DNA from: an uncultured Eubacteriales bacterium
GTDB taxonomy: Bacteria; Bacillota; Clostridia; Christensenellales; Aristaeellaceae
Reading direction: 5' to 3'
Assembly (NCBI GenBank): GCA_902789365.1
Contig: CADANQ010000002.1
Location: 43,769 to 107,768, forward strand
Length of the DNA stretch: 64,000 nucleotides
Within the stretch, counting starts at the first letter, position 1. Each line of letters begins with the position of its first letter. This document shows, piece by piece, positions 25,672 to 33,500 of the stretch. The translations under genes were made by a program, and so were the position numbers. The notes beneath the pieces are model-generated. The model saw only the letters and a program-made list of their open reading frames with translations, did no database searches and had not been told where the DNA came from.

Positions 25672-26853
25672 ATGAAAAAAAAGATGTTCTGCCTCATTGC
25701 GGCCTTTGTGATGCTCCTCGCCCTCCCGGCCTCGGCCGACGTCGCCTCCCTCCCGGACCGGGGCGTCTATGATCCTCTCGTTCTCCAGACCCTCACCTGG
25801 ACCGAAGGGACCCCTTATTACGACTATGTGATGTTCAGCTACGACGATACGAACGATCCCTTCTCAACCTATGAGATCACCGCCGCGTGGCCCGACATGA
25901 AATCCGCCCTCGTCCTGAGGGACGGCATACACACCGTCACGGTGTCGCCCTGTATCCTGGGCTCGCGAAGCGTCGTCGTTCCGCTGCTGTACTTCAGTGT
26001 TTCCGATACCCTCGCGGAGATCTCCCGCGTTGAGATCCGCACCGAACAGATCACCCTTTCCTGCGATTTTTCCGGCGCAGGGGAACACGTTTCCGTTGAT
26101 CGGACGGCCCGTTCCTCCCATGCCAACGTGACCAATATCGGTTCCAACCTCTTCACCCTCATCGGCGACCTGGCCGACAACGGCGCCGTCCTTTCCTGCG
26201 CCGTCACCCTGGATAACGGGACCACGCTCGAAGCCTCCTCGGAGAAGATTCCCGAAAAAGAAAGCAACCCCTTCTACTGGATGGACCTGTGTCTGAAGGA
26301 ATCCGGCCTGCTGGACGAAAACCGCCGCCTCCAGGAAAGCCTCCGGCTGTTTGCCGCCCAGTACATCCTCCATTTCGATACCCTTCCGGACGTGAAGATG
26401 ACCGGCGCCAAATGGCTGAATGACCTGGACGACAGCGTGTCGGCCTACCCGATGAAGCTGGAATACGCCCATGAGGATGAGGACGCCGCCTTCACCGTGG
26501 GGATTCTCAACTATTCCGGCACCTTCGGAAACAAAAGCATCCGCTCCTCCTCCTCGGTCCGTCTGGCCTATTACTGCCTGGACGGCGACGGTCAGGTCCT
26601 TGCCTTCGCGGACGGCGAGGTTTTCCGTTACGTCGATTCCTTCTGTTACCTGGAGCCCGGCGAAAGCGCCGTCCTTTCCTTTGACGTTCCCCTGCCCGAG
26701 GGGACCGAAACGGTCATGGCGGCCGTCTCGTCGGTAACCTGGTCGGAAGGCGCGGTGCAGACCATTCCCGACAGGGACCTGGTGTTTGTGAAATACAGGC
26801 CGCAGAAGATTGTCCCCGATACCGTCACGCAGGACGAACCCGTCTCCCTGTGA
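25672..26853 (+). CDS. Secreted protein of unknown function
   Basis: 393 residues with a clear signal peptide (MKKKMFCLIAAFVMLLALPASA, cleavage after ASA). No lipobox and no C-terminal anchor or sorting motif is visible, so it should be released or held loosely outside the cell. The mature part looks beta-rich throughout, with aromatic residues and repeated turn-rich strands; the C-terminal third (VGILNYSGTFGNKSIRSSSS, then LEPGESAVLSFDVPLPEG) resembles an immunoglobulin-like or FxLYD-type beta sandwich. I do not recognise the family. It is a single-gene transcript with its own promoter and terminator. AAAGGACC precedes the ATG. Confidence 0.7.
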   Translation: MKKKMFCLIAAFVMLLALPASADVASLPDRGVYDPLVLQTLTWTEGTPYYDYVMFSYDDTNDPFSTYEITAAWPDMKSALVLRDGIHTVTVSPCILGSRSVVVPLLYFSVSDTLAEISRVEIRTEQITLSCDFSGAGEHVSVDRTARSSHANVTNIGSNLFTLIGDLADNGAVLSCAVTLDNGTTLEASSEKIPEKESNPFYWMDLCLKESGLLDENRRLQESLRLFAAQYILHFDTLPDVKMTGAKWLNDLDDSVSAYPMKLEYAHEDEDAAFTVGILNYSGTFGNKSIRSSSSVRLAYYCLDGDGQVLAFADGEVFRYVDSFCYLEPGESAVLSFDVPLPEGTETVMAAVSSVTWSEGAVQTIPDRDLVFVKYRPQKIVPDTVTQDEPVSL

Positions 26854-26898
26854 TCCCTGTTCCGAAGCCGTCTTTCCTTAGTCCGTTATTCCGCACAT

Positions 26899-26933
26899 AC
26901 AAACCGGGCCTTCGCGGCCCGGTTTGTTTTTTA
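26899..26933 (+). terminator. Intrinsic terminator of the secreted-protein gene
   Basis: A perfect 12-bp stem (26899-26910 with 26916-26927), loop TTCGC, followed by TTTTTTA. Near-ideal intrinsic terminator. Confidence 0.95.
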
Positions 26934-26973
26934 TCCCATTTTTCGTTTGCCGGAAGCGTCTTCTGCGATTCCG

Positions 26974-28725
26974 TCAGCGGCCCTCTTCCCGCTTCTCCAT
27001 CTCCGCCCAGCGCCCGCGGAACCAGTGGGCCGCCATCTTGGGCCGCCGGTCCCGGGTGAACAGGCCCTTGCGGTTCCCGCCGGGGCGCATCGGGCCCTGG
27101 CAGGTATTGAAGTCGGCAAAATTCCAGGGCATCTCTCCGACGACAAAATCCCTTTCGTCCAGGCACTCGCTCATCGCCCGGTAAAACTCCACCTGGAATT
27201 CCTCGGTGAACATCTCCGCCGCCGCCCCGTGAAGCCCGGCGATGGTGTCCGCGCCGTATTCCGACAGCACCACGGGCTTGTTTTTGTCCTTCCACCAGTC
27301 CAGTTCCATCCGGAACGCGTATTTTGCCGTTTCCAGGTCGCCGGACAGGTTGTACCAGCCGTAATACCTGTTGATGAACACCACGTCCATTTCGGGAATG
27401 GTCCGGTCTTTTTCGTAAATGTTCTGGCACCCCACCAGCGTCACCGGGCGGTCCTGCGGGTCCGTCCGGTGGGCCAGGCGATACAGCGGCATCCAGTAAT
27501 CCCTGGCTTTTTCGGGGTATGTGTCGGTCCCCGGCTCGTTGCCCAGGCTCCAGACGACAACGCAGGGATGGTTCTTGTCCCTGGCGATCATGTCCCGGAG
27601 CACCTGCGCGTGGTATTCCCCGAGGCCCCAGCCGTAGTTTTCGTCCGCCCACATGCCCACTGCCGGGGTTTCGTCCACGATTACGATGCCCTCCCGGTCG
27701 CACAGGTCGTATATCTCCTCGGCATAGGGGTAATGGCTGGTCCTGAAGCAGTTGGCGTGGAGCCAGCGATACAGATTGATGTCGGTCATATTCAGGCACT
27801 GGTCCATGCCACGACCGCGGAAGGGGCTGTCCTCGTGCCTGCAGGGCCCGTGAAAACGGAAAGGCTTTCCGTTGATCAGGAATTTCGTTCCCTCGACCTT
27901 CACTTCCCGGATACCGAAGGGCAGGTCATACTCGTCCGCCCCGCAGGTCACATGGGCCGTATACAGGTAGGGCGTACCGGGGCGGGGCTCCCACAGCCTG
28001 GGCTCCGGAATGTTCAGTATCCCCTCGGCGCCCTTTCCCTCAGCCGCCGTACGCCCCTGCGCGTCCAGGACGGTTACCCGGATCTCCCCCGTTCCCTCGG
28101 CGTCCACCCGGTAGCGCACCTCGCCGGTCATCTTTGTCACCAGGGTAATGTCGCGGATGTACTCCGCCGGGGTGGTGTACAGCCTTACCGGCCGGTTGAT
28201 GCCAGCGTAATTGAAGAAATCGAAGGCCGGCAGGTTGACGCCGTTTTCCCGGCGGAGCCGCTTGCCGGCCTCCACCGAGGTGATACCCGGATTGTCGGAG
28301 CCGAAAAAGGCGGTGTCCCCCTCCGTGCCGATCGGCAGCGTGGTATGGTCTATGCGGTTGTCCGCTTCCACAAGAAGCTCGGCCTCTTCGCCGGGGCGGA
28401 TCAGGTCCGTCACCTCGATTTCAAAGGGCAGGAACCCGCCCCGGTGGGCGCAGACCTCCTTCCCGTTCAGGAACACCCTGGCGCTGTGGGTCACCGCGTC
28501 GAACCGCAGCACGGCCCGCTGCCCCGCAAAGAAAGCGGGACAGGCGATCCTTTTCCTGTACCATACCTTCCCCGTGTGGTCCCGGAAGGCCGCGTCGGGA
28601 CTCTGGTCGTTGTAGGACGCGGGCACCGCGATGGACTGCCAGTTATCGCCCTCTCTCAGGCGGAACTGCCAGATGCCCGACAGGTCCATGACGGCGCGGG
28701 CTGAATTGATCTGCGGATACAGCAT
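26974..28725 (-). CDS. uidA: Beta-glucuronidase (glycoside hydrolase family 2)
   Basis: 583 residues with the GH2 layout: N-terminal jelly-roll (VWYRKRIACP), immunoglobulin-like middle domain, and TIM barrel. The acid/base is Glu397 in SLGNEPG, the nucleophile Glu489 in LSEYGAD. An N-x-K pair (Asn551 and Lys553 in GGNRKG) corresponds to the pair that contacts the glucuronate carboxylate in E. coli beta-glucuronidase, so glucuronidase is preferred over galactosidase. No signal peptide: the enzyme acts in the cytoplasm on imported glucuronides. GGAGGGAACAT precedes the ATG. It lies 67 bases after lacI in the same direction, so both may be on one transcript. Confidence 0.92.
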   Translation of the reverse strand: MLYPQINSARAVMDLSGIWQFRLREGDNWQSIAVPASYNDQSPDAAFRDHTGKVWYRKRIACPAFFAGQRAVLRFDAVTHSARVFLNGKEVCAHRGGFLPFEIEVTDLIRPGEEAELLVEADNRIDHTTLPIGTEGDTAFFGSDNPGITSVEAGKRLRRENGVNLPAFDFFNYAGINRPVRLYTTPAEYIRDITLVTKMTGEVRYRVDAEGTGEIRVTVLDAQGRTAAEGKGAEGILNIPEPRLWEPRPGTPYLYTAHVTCGADEYDLPFGIREVKVEGTKFLINGKPFRFHGPCRHEDSPFRGRGMDQCLNMTDINLYRWLHANCFRTSHYPYAEEIYDLCDREGIVIVDETPAVGMWADENYGWGLGEYHAQVLRDMIARDKNHPCVVVWSLGNEPGTDTYPEKARDYWMPLYRLAHRTDPQDRPVTLVGCQNIYEKDRTIPEMDVVFINRYYGWYNLSGDLETAKYAFRMELDWWKDKNKPVVLSEYGADTIAGLHGAAAEMFTEEFQVEFYRAMSECLDERDFVVGEMPWNFADFNTCQGPMRPGGNRKGLFTRDRRPKMAAHWFRGRWAEMEKREEGR

Positions 28726-28792
28726 ATGTTCCCTCCTGTCGGATACACGTTTTCCAAAGGGCGGTCATGCCGCCGGAAGAGGCCTGCGGCTT

Positions 28793-29860
28793 TCAGGAAT
28801 TGTTTTCAAAGGTACGGACGCCCAGAGCCGCGCCGCAGCTCTCCCGGACAATCAGGGTGCTTTCAAAGGACTGGTTGAAGGCGATGGGCTTTCCCGCGCT
28901 GATGGACATGATCAATTCAGCCATGGCGCCGCGTCCGTGCTCATAGGGATGCAGATCGATGGTGGTCAGCGAAGGCGTCAGGTACTGGGTAAAAAACGCG
29001 TTGTCGCAGCCCACCAGCGCCATGTCGCCGGGCACGCTCAGCCCCATCCGGTGCAGCTGCCGCATGGCGCCCAGCGCCACCAGGTCGTTGATGGCGAAAA
29101 TCGCGGTGGGATAATCCTCCCGGGTGTGATTGCTCAGCAGGATGCTGACGCCCAGTTCGCCCGCCTGGGCATTGGTTCCGGTCAGCATCACATACGCCGG
29201 GTCCTCGCGGCAGGACAGGCGTTTTACTTCCTCATAATATGCGTTTTCCCGGATGGTGCTGAACCGGGCGCTCCGGTCGCCCCCAACGAAAGCGATCCTG
29301 CGGTGGCCCAGCATGCACAGATGCGCCATGGCCTTTCTTACGCACTGGGTGGGATCGGGCAGGGTCTGTCTGGCGCATTCGATGCCTTCCACCGGCGGCC
29401 CGATGGCCACAAGCGGCATGGCCTCCTGGATGCGCATCAGGCTGGCCCGGGTCATCTCCGGGTTCACGCTTCTCTCGGTCGGGAACCCGGCGAGAAGCGC
29501 TCCGGCCGGCTTCAGCTCCATTAGATCCGCGGCCACCGTCTCGCAGGAGGTGCCTTCGGGGTATGAAAGCGCCAGCAGCTTGTAACCGCTGCGGGCCGCT
29601 TCCGCCGTGATCCCTTCGCACATGGCCGCGTAGTAGGGATTCGTCTGGGACGAAAGGACGGCGGCAATGAAGTGCCCCGCTTCTCTTATGGGCTCAGAGC
29701 GGGTATACCCGGGCCGGTAATTCAGCCGTTCCGCGGCCGCTTCCACCTTCCGCCGGGAAACGGAGGAAACGCTGCCGCCGGTCATGGCCCTGCTCACGGT
29801 GGCTATGGATACGCCCGCCTCCCTGGCGACGTCCACAATGGTGGGCTGTTTTTCATTCAT
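28793..29860 (-). CDS. LacI-family transcriptional regulator
   Basis: 355 residues. N-terminal LacI helix-turn-helix (TIVDVAREAGVSIATVSRA, residues 7-25) and hinge helix (VEAAAERLNYRP), then a periplasmic-binding-protein-like effector domain with FAINDLVALGAMRQL and PLTTIDLHPYE-like C-terminal signatures. It is divergent from the sugar transport genes and co-directional with the beta-glucuronidase gene, so it probably controls both. The likely inducer is a glucuronide or unsaturated uronate derived from the polysaccharide; this is inference. The start is set by GGTGATATCGG. Confidence 0.93.
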   Translation of the reverse strand: MNEKQPTIVDVAREAGVSIATVSRAMTGGSVSSVSRRKVEAAAERLNYRPGYTRSEPIREAGHFIAAVLSSQTNPYYAAMCEGITAEAARSGYKLLALSYPEGTSCETVAADLMELKPAGALLAGFPTERSVNPEMTRASLMRIQEAMPLVAIGPPVEGIECARQTLPDPTQCVRKAMAHLCMLGHRRIAFVGGDRSARFSTIRENAYYEEVKRLSCREDPAYVMLTGTNAQAGELGVSILLSNHTREDYPTAIFAINDLVALGAMRQLHRMGLSVPGDMALVGCDNAFFTQYLTPSLTTIDLHPYEHGRGAMAELIMSISAGKPIAFNQSFESTLIVRESCGAALGVRTFENNS

Positions 29861-29935
29861 CCGATATCACCCGTTTCGCCCTGCGCCGGAGCGCCTGTCC
29901 GCGGCCCATGGCGTTCTGTCTTTTCTGTCGGGGTC

Positions 29936-29964
29936 ATTATAGCACATTCGCGGAATCATTTCAA
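29936..29964 (-). promoter_or_regulatory. Promoter of the lacI-type gene
   Basis: Minus strand TTGAAA (29964-29959), 17 bases, TATAAT (29941-29936), with TGC before the -10. Leader of about 70 bases. This lies in the 315-base lacI/binding-protein intergenic region, which otherwise holds the two promoters and operator-like sites listed here. Confidence 0.82.
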
Positions 29965-29978
29965 TAGATATATGAAAA

Positions 29979-30005
29979 CATTTACACTCATTTTCACCGT
30001 TTACA
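29979..30005 (+). promoter_or_regulatory. Two operator-like half sites
   Basis: CATTTACA (29979-29986) and CGTTTACA (29998-30005) repeat in the same direction 19 bases apart. The second equals the reverse complement of the left arm of the palindrome at 30108-30121. Both lie upstream of each divergent promoter. Confidence 0.4.
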
Positions 30006-30037
30006 ATCGATTTTCTGAAAAAAACTCAAATCAAGGC

Positions 30038-30065
30038 TTGACACACGGAAAAAACGGGATATAAT
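30038..30065 (+). promoter_or_regulatory. Near-consensus promoter of the sugar transport operon
   Basis: TTGACA (30038-30043), 16 bases, TATAAT (30060-30065): both hexamers are perfect. Such a strong promoter needs repression, which fits the operator-like palindrome downstream. Confidence 0.9.
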
Positions 30066-30107
30066 TGTTCGTGTAAGACAAATCATTCAGCGTCATCTAA
30101 TATCGGT

Positions 30108-30121
30108 TGTAAACGTTTCCA
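30108..30121. promoter_or_regulatory. LacI/CcpA-type operator palindrome
   Basis: TGTAAACGTTTCCA, a CG-centred palindrome with five of six pairs matching, about 36 bases after the predicted transcription start. It fits a LacI-family operator placed as a roadblock, and differs by one base from the cre consensus for CcpA. Confidence 0.72.
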
Positions 30122-30175
30122 CAGGTCAAAAACGGCGCGTCCGTTTTCGATATCACTTAAAGGAGGAACCAATCC

Positions 30176-31429
30176 ATGAAGAAACTGCTGGCACTCTCTC
30201 TGTCCGTGATCATGGTTCTGTCCATGGTCTGCGTCGCCGCCGCCGACGACGGCATCGTCCTGAAGGTCGTGGCGTGGGACGTCAACACCACCACCTATTA
30301 CGCCGCGCAGAAGGAAGCCTTCGAAGCCTCCCACCCCGGCATCACCATCGAGTATGTGGACGTGGCTTCCCAGGATTACGGCACCAAGACCAGCACCATG
30401 CTGGCCGGCAACGACACCTCCGACATCTTCATGATCAAAGAGGTCACTGACATCCTGAACTGGAACAAGGCCGGCTACGCCGAGCCCCTGAACGCCTACA
30501 TCGAGCGCGACGGCTATGATCTGTCCGGCTTCGTCGGCATGGAGAGCGGCTACGCCTTTGACGGCGTCCAGGCCGGTCTGCCCTTCCGCTCCGACTTCTG
30601 GGTGCTGTTCTACAACAAGACCCTGTTCGACGACGCGGGCGTCGCCTATCCCACCAACGACATGACCTGGGAAGAGTACAAGGACCTGGCCATCAAAATG
30701 ACCGACGCTTCCAAGGGTATTTACGGCTGCCACTATCACACCTGGCTGTCCGCCGTGGTCAACTGGGCTGTCTGCGACGGCGTGAACACCCTGGTCGACG
30801 GCGAATACAGCGATCTGGCCTACTTCTACAACCTGTACTTCGCCCTGGAAGAAGCGGGCGCCTGCATGTCCTATCCCGAGACCCAGGCCGCCGGCCTGCA
30901 CTACAGCGGCGCCTTCGGCAACGGCAACATCGCCATGCTGCCCATGGGCTACTGGTACGTTTCTACCCTGATCAGCAACATCAAGAGCGGCGACTACGCC
31001 GTCACCGACTGGGGCATCACCGCTGTTCCGCACCTGGAGGGCGTTCCCGCCGGCGCTTCCTTCGGCAACCTGACCGGCGCCATGATCAACGCCAAGTCCG
31101 CCAATAAGGACGCTGCCTGGACCTACGTCGCCTGGCTGTGCGGGCCTGAAGGCGCGAAGGCCACCGCGAGCACCGGCAACCGTCCCGCCTGGGTCGCCGA
31201 AGATGTCGCCGCCGTGATGGCCTCCGTGGAAGGCTTCCCCACCGATGAAGCCTCCAAGGCCGCCCTGCTCCCGAGCATGGTGTCCATCGAAATCCCCGGC
31301 GTCGAACACGCCTCCGAGATCAAGACCATCCTGAACGAAGAACATTCCGCCATCATCACCGGCGAAATCTCCGTCGATGAAGGCATTCTGAACATGAATG
31401 ACCGCGTAGCGGAAGTGCTCGGCCAGTAA
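30176..31429 (+). CDS. ABC transporter sugar-binding protein (family 1)
   Basis: 417 residues. Signal peptide residues 1-23 (MKKLLALSLSVIMVLSMVCVAAA) followed directly by the first strand GIVLKVVAWD, and typical carbohydrate-binding-protein features: YYAAQKEAFEASHPGITIEYVD, WVLFYNKTLFDDAGVAYP, and WTYVAWLCGPEG. The cysteine in the signal region sits in SMVC, a poor lipobox, so lipidation is doubtful. It captures oligosaccharide outside the membrane for the two permeases downstream. Codon use is heavily biased (GCC, GGC, ACC, CTG), suggesting high expression. AAAGGAGGAACC precedes the ATG. Substrate is inferred from the neighbouring glucuronidase, lyase and GH88 genes. Confidence 0.93.
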   Translation: MKKLLALSLSVIMVLSMVCVAAADDGIVLKVVAWDVNTTTYYAAQKEAFEASHPGITIEYVDVASQDYGTKTSTMLAGNDTSDIFMIKEVTDILNWNKAGYAEPLNAYIERDGYDLSGFVGMESGYAFDGVQAGLPFRSDFWVLFYNKTLFDDAGVAYPTNDMTWEEYKDLAIKMTDASKGIYGCHYHTWLSAVVNWAVCDGVNTLVDGEYSDLAYFYNLYFALEEAGACMSYPETQAAGLHYSGAFGNGNIAMLPMGYWYVSTLISNIKSGDYAVTDWGITAVPHLEGVPAGASFGNLTGAMINAKSANKDAAWTYVAWLCGPEGAKATASTGNRPAWVAEDVAAVMASVEGFPTDEASKAALLPSMVSIEIPGVEHASEIKTILNEEHSAIITGEISVDEGILNMNDRVAEVLGQ

Positions 31430-31449
31430 AACGACCTGGCCCGACCGAA

Positions 31450-31488
31450 AAAGGCGGGAAGGGCGAACCGCTCGCCCTTCCCGCCTTT
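31450..31488 (+). terminator. Strong hairpin after the binding-protein gene (partial terminator)
   Basis: A perfect 17-bp stem (31450-31466 with 31472-31488), loop ACCGC, followed by CTTCTTC rather than a clean T-tract. It likely lets only part of the transcription continue into the permease genes and protects the binding-protein mRNA. Confidence 0.75.
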
Positions 31489-31501
31489 CTTCTTCGCGGA
31501 T

Positions 31502-31536
31502 TCTCATAAGCAGCGCCCACGGCGCTTTTTATGAGA
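31502..31536 (+). other. Second hairpin in the binding-protein/permease spacer
   Basis: TCTCATAA (31502-31509) pairs with TTATGAGA (31529-31536), and AGCGCC (31512-31517) with GGCGCT (31521-31526) around a CAC loop. There is no T-tract. A stabilising stem for one side of a processed transcript is plausible. Confidence 0.6.
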
Positions 31537-31589
31537 GTCGCCGGAGAAAAGCCGGAAGCGCAAATACAGCTTTGAAAGGAGCAGGTATC

Positions 31590-32570
31590 ATGATCCAGAG
31601 TGTGCCCAAACCCGCGGTCGGCAAGCCAAAAGGAAAACTGGGGCTCAAACGGACGCTCATCGCCCTCAGTTTCATCGCCCCCAATTTCATCGGTTTCGCG
31701 CTGTTTACGCTGATTCCCGTGATCGCCGCCGTTTTCATGTCCATGACGGAATGGAGCGGCGGGGCCGACATAAAGTGGGTCGGCCTGCAAAACTATGTGA
31801 ATCTGTTTACGGTGCCTCAGCGCTATATCGACCGCCTGGAAAACCCGAACTTCTTCTCCATCCTGGGCCTTTTTTTTGAAAAGGTGGATATCGGCATCGC
31901 CCTGAAAAACACCGTTACCTTCACGGTGATCACGGTGCCCCTCACCATGATCTTTTCCATTGCCCTGGCCCTGGTATTGAACAAGGCCGTAAAAGGCGCC
32001 ATCGCCTTCCGCGCCATCATGTTCTTTCCCTATGTGTCCTCCACCGTGGCCATCTGCGTCTGCTGGAACTTCATGCTGATGAAGAACGGACCCATCAACC
32101 AACTGCTTATGCTGTTAGGGTCCAATTTCAACAAAACCTGGACGGCGGATTCCAGCATGGCGATCTGGGCGGTCATCATTGTCAGCGTCTGGAAGAGCAT
32201 GGGATACTATATGGTCATCTATCTGGCCGCCCTGCAGGGCATCCCGCGGGAGCTTTACGAGGCTGCCACCGTGGATGGCGCCAACAAGTGGCAGCAGTTC
32301 TGGAATATAACGCTGCCGCAGCTCAGACCCACCACTTTTTTCGTATCGGTGATGCTGGTGATCGGCTGCTTCAAGATCTACGATACCGTGGCGCTGATGA
32401 CCGGCGGCGGACCCGGCCGGGCCACCAAGATGCTGGTCACCTATACCATCGACGAATTCAACGCCTCAAAATATGGCTCCGCCTGCGCCATTGCCATGGT
32501 GCTGCTGGTACTGGTGCTGACCGTAACGATTCTGCAATTCCGCATGGAAAAGAAATTTTCCGCCGACTGA
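31590..32570 (+). CDS. ABC sugar transporter permease, MalF type
   Basis: 326 residues from ATG 31590; an upstream TTG would include the Shine-Dalgarno sequence AAAGGAG itself. Six membrane segments are visible, with the EAA loop ELYEAATVDGANKWQQFWNITLPQL near residue 220 (ATPase contact; quoted here in part as EAATVDGANKW). It is the first of two inner-membrane channel subunits paired with the binding protein upstream. The next permease starts 21 bases downstream. No ATPase gene is in the locus. Confidence 0.93.
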   Translation: MIQSVPKPAVGKPKGKLGLKRTLIALSFIAPNFIGFALFTLIPVIAAVFMSMTEWSGGADIKWVGLQNYVNLFTVPQRYIDRLENPNFFSILGLFFEKVDIGIALKNTVTFTVITVPLTMIFSIALALVLNKAVKGAIAFRAIMFFPYVSSTVAICVCWNFMLMKNGPINQLLMLLGSNFNKTWTADSSMAIWAVIIVSVWKSMGYYMVIYLAALQGIPRELYEAATVDGANKWQQFWNITLPQLRPTTFFVSVMLVIGCFKIYDTVALMTGGGPGRATKMLVTYTIDEFNASKYGSACAIAMVLLVLVLTVTILQFRMEKKFSAD

Positions 32571-32591
32571 CGAACAGGAGGTTTTATCGGT

Positions 32592-33464
32592 ATGGCTCAA
32601 CGCAGTTTTTCCGCCGGGCCCCTGATCCGCCCGGACAATCACAAGGCCGCCGCCTTCGGCAGGATCGTGCTTTATATTCTGCTGGTTTTCCTGTCAGTCA
32701 TCACGCTGATCCCCTTTGTGTGGATGCTCTCCTCCTCCCTCAAACTGGACCGCGAGGTATTCGAATTCCCGATCCGTTGGGTCCCAAAGGTTTTCCACTG
32801 GGAAAATTACAGTCTGATCTGGACCAAAGCGCCAATGCTGATGTATTTCAAAAACACAGCCATCGTGGCTGTTTCGGTCACGATCATCCAGACCATGACC
32901 TCCTCCTTTGCCGCCTACGCCTTCGCCAAGCTGGAATTTAAGTTCCGCGACACCCTGTTCCTCTGCTACATCGCCACCATCGCCGTGCCGTGGCAGGCCT
33001 ACATGATCCCCCAGTTCATCGAGTTCCGCTCCATCGGTCTTTATGATACGCTGCTGGCGATCATGGTGCTTCAGGCTTTCTCGGCCTTCGGCGTGTTCCT
33101 GATGCGGCAGTTCTACCGCGGCATCCCCACAGAGCTTTGCGAGGCCGCCCGCATCGACGGCCTGAGCGAATACGGCATCTGGGCCCGCATCATGCTGCCC
33201 CTGTCCAAATCCGCCATCGCGACGCTGGTCATCTTCACCTTCATCGGCACCTGGAACGACTATATGGGCCCCATGATCTACCTGACCACCGAGAGCGTCA
33301 AAACCGTGCAGGTGGGCCTCCGCCGCTTCATCCAGGAAAACTCCAGTGATTACCACCTGATCATGGCCGCGTCCATGGTTTCCCTGATCCCGGTATCCGT
33401 CGTGTTCCTGGCCCTGCAGCGCTACTTCATCGAAGGCATCGCCACCAGCGGCCTGAAGGGATGA
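32592..33464 (+). CDS. ABC sugar transporter permease, MalG type
   Basis: 290 residues with six membrane segments. The EAA loop reads CEAARIDGLSEYGIW. The C-terminus ALQRYFIEGIATSGLKG is the usual MalG-type ending. AGGAGG is close before the ATG. It forms the transmembrane channel with the preceding permease. A shared ATPase of the MsmX kind, encoded elsewhere, would have to power it. Confidence 0.94.
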   Translation: MAQRSFSAGPLIRPDNHKAAAFGRIVLYILLVFLSVITLIPFVWMLSSSLKLDREVFEFPIRWVPKVFHWENYSLIWTKAPMLMYFKNTAIVAVSVTIIQTMTSSFAAYAFAKLEFKFRDTLFLCYIATIAVPWQAYMIPQFIEFRSIGLYDTLLAIMVLQAFSAFGVFLMRQFYRGIPTELCEAARIDGLSEYGIWARIMLPLSKSAIATLVIFTFIGTWNDYMGPMIYLTTESVKTVQVGLRRFIQENSSDYHLIMAASMVSLIPVSVVFLALQRYFIEGIATSGLKG

Positions 33465-33500
33465 GGAAAGCCGCGTTTCAACACCTGACCGGAGGCAGAT

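Noticed and set aside
28741..28755. Second LacI operator (GGATACACGTTTTCC) before the beta-glucuronidase gene
   Set aside because: Only three of six pairs around the CG match and there is no promoter next to it; too weak to list.
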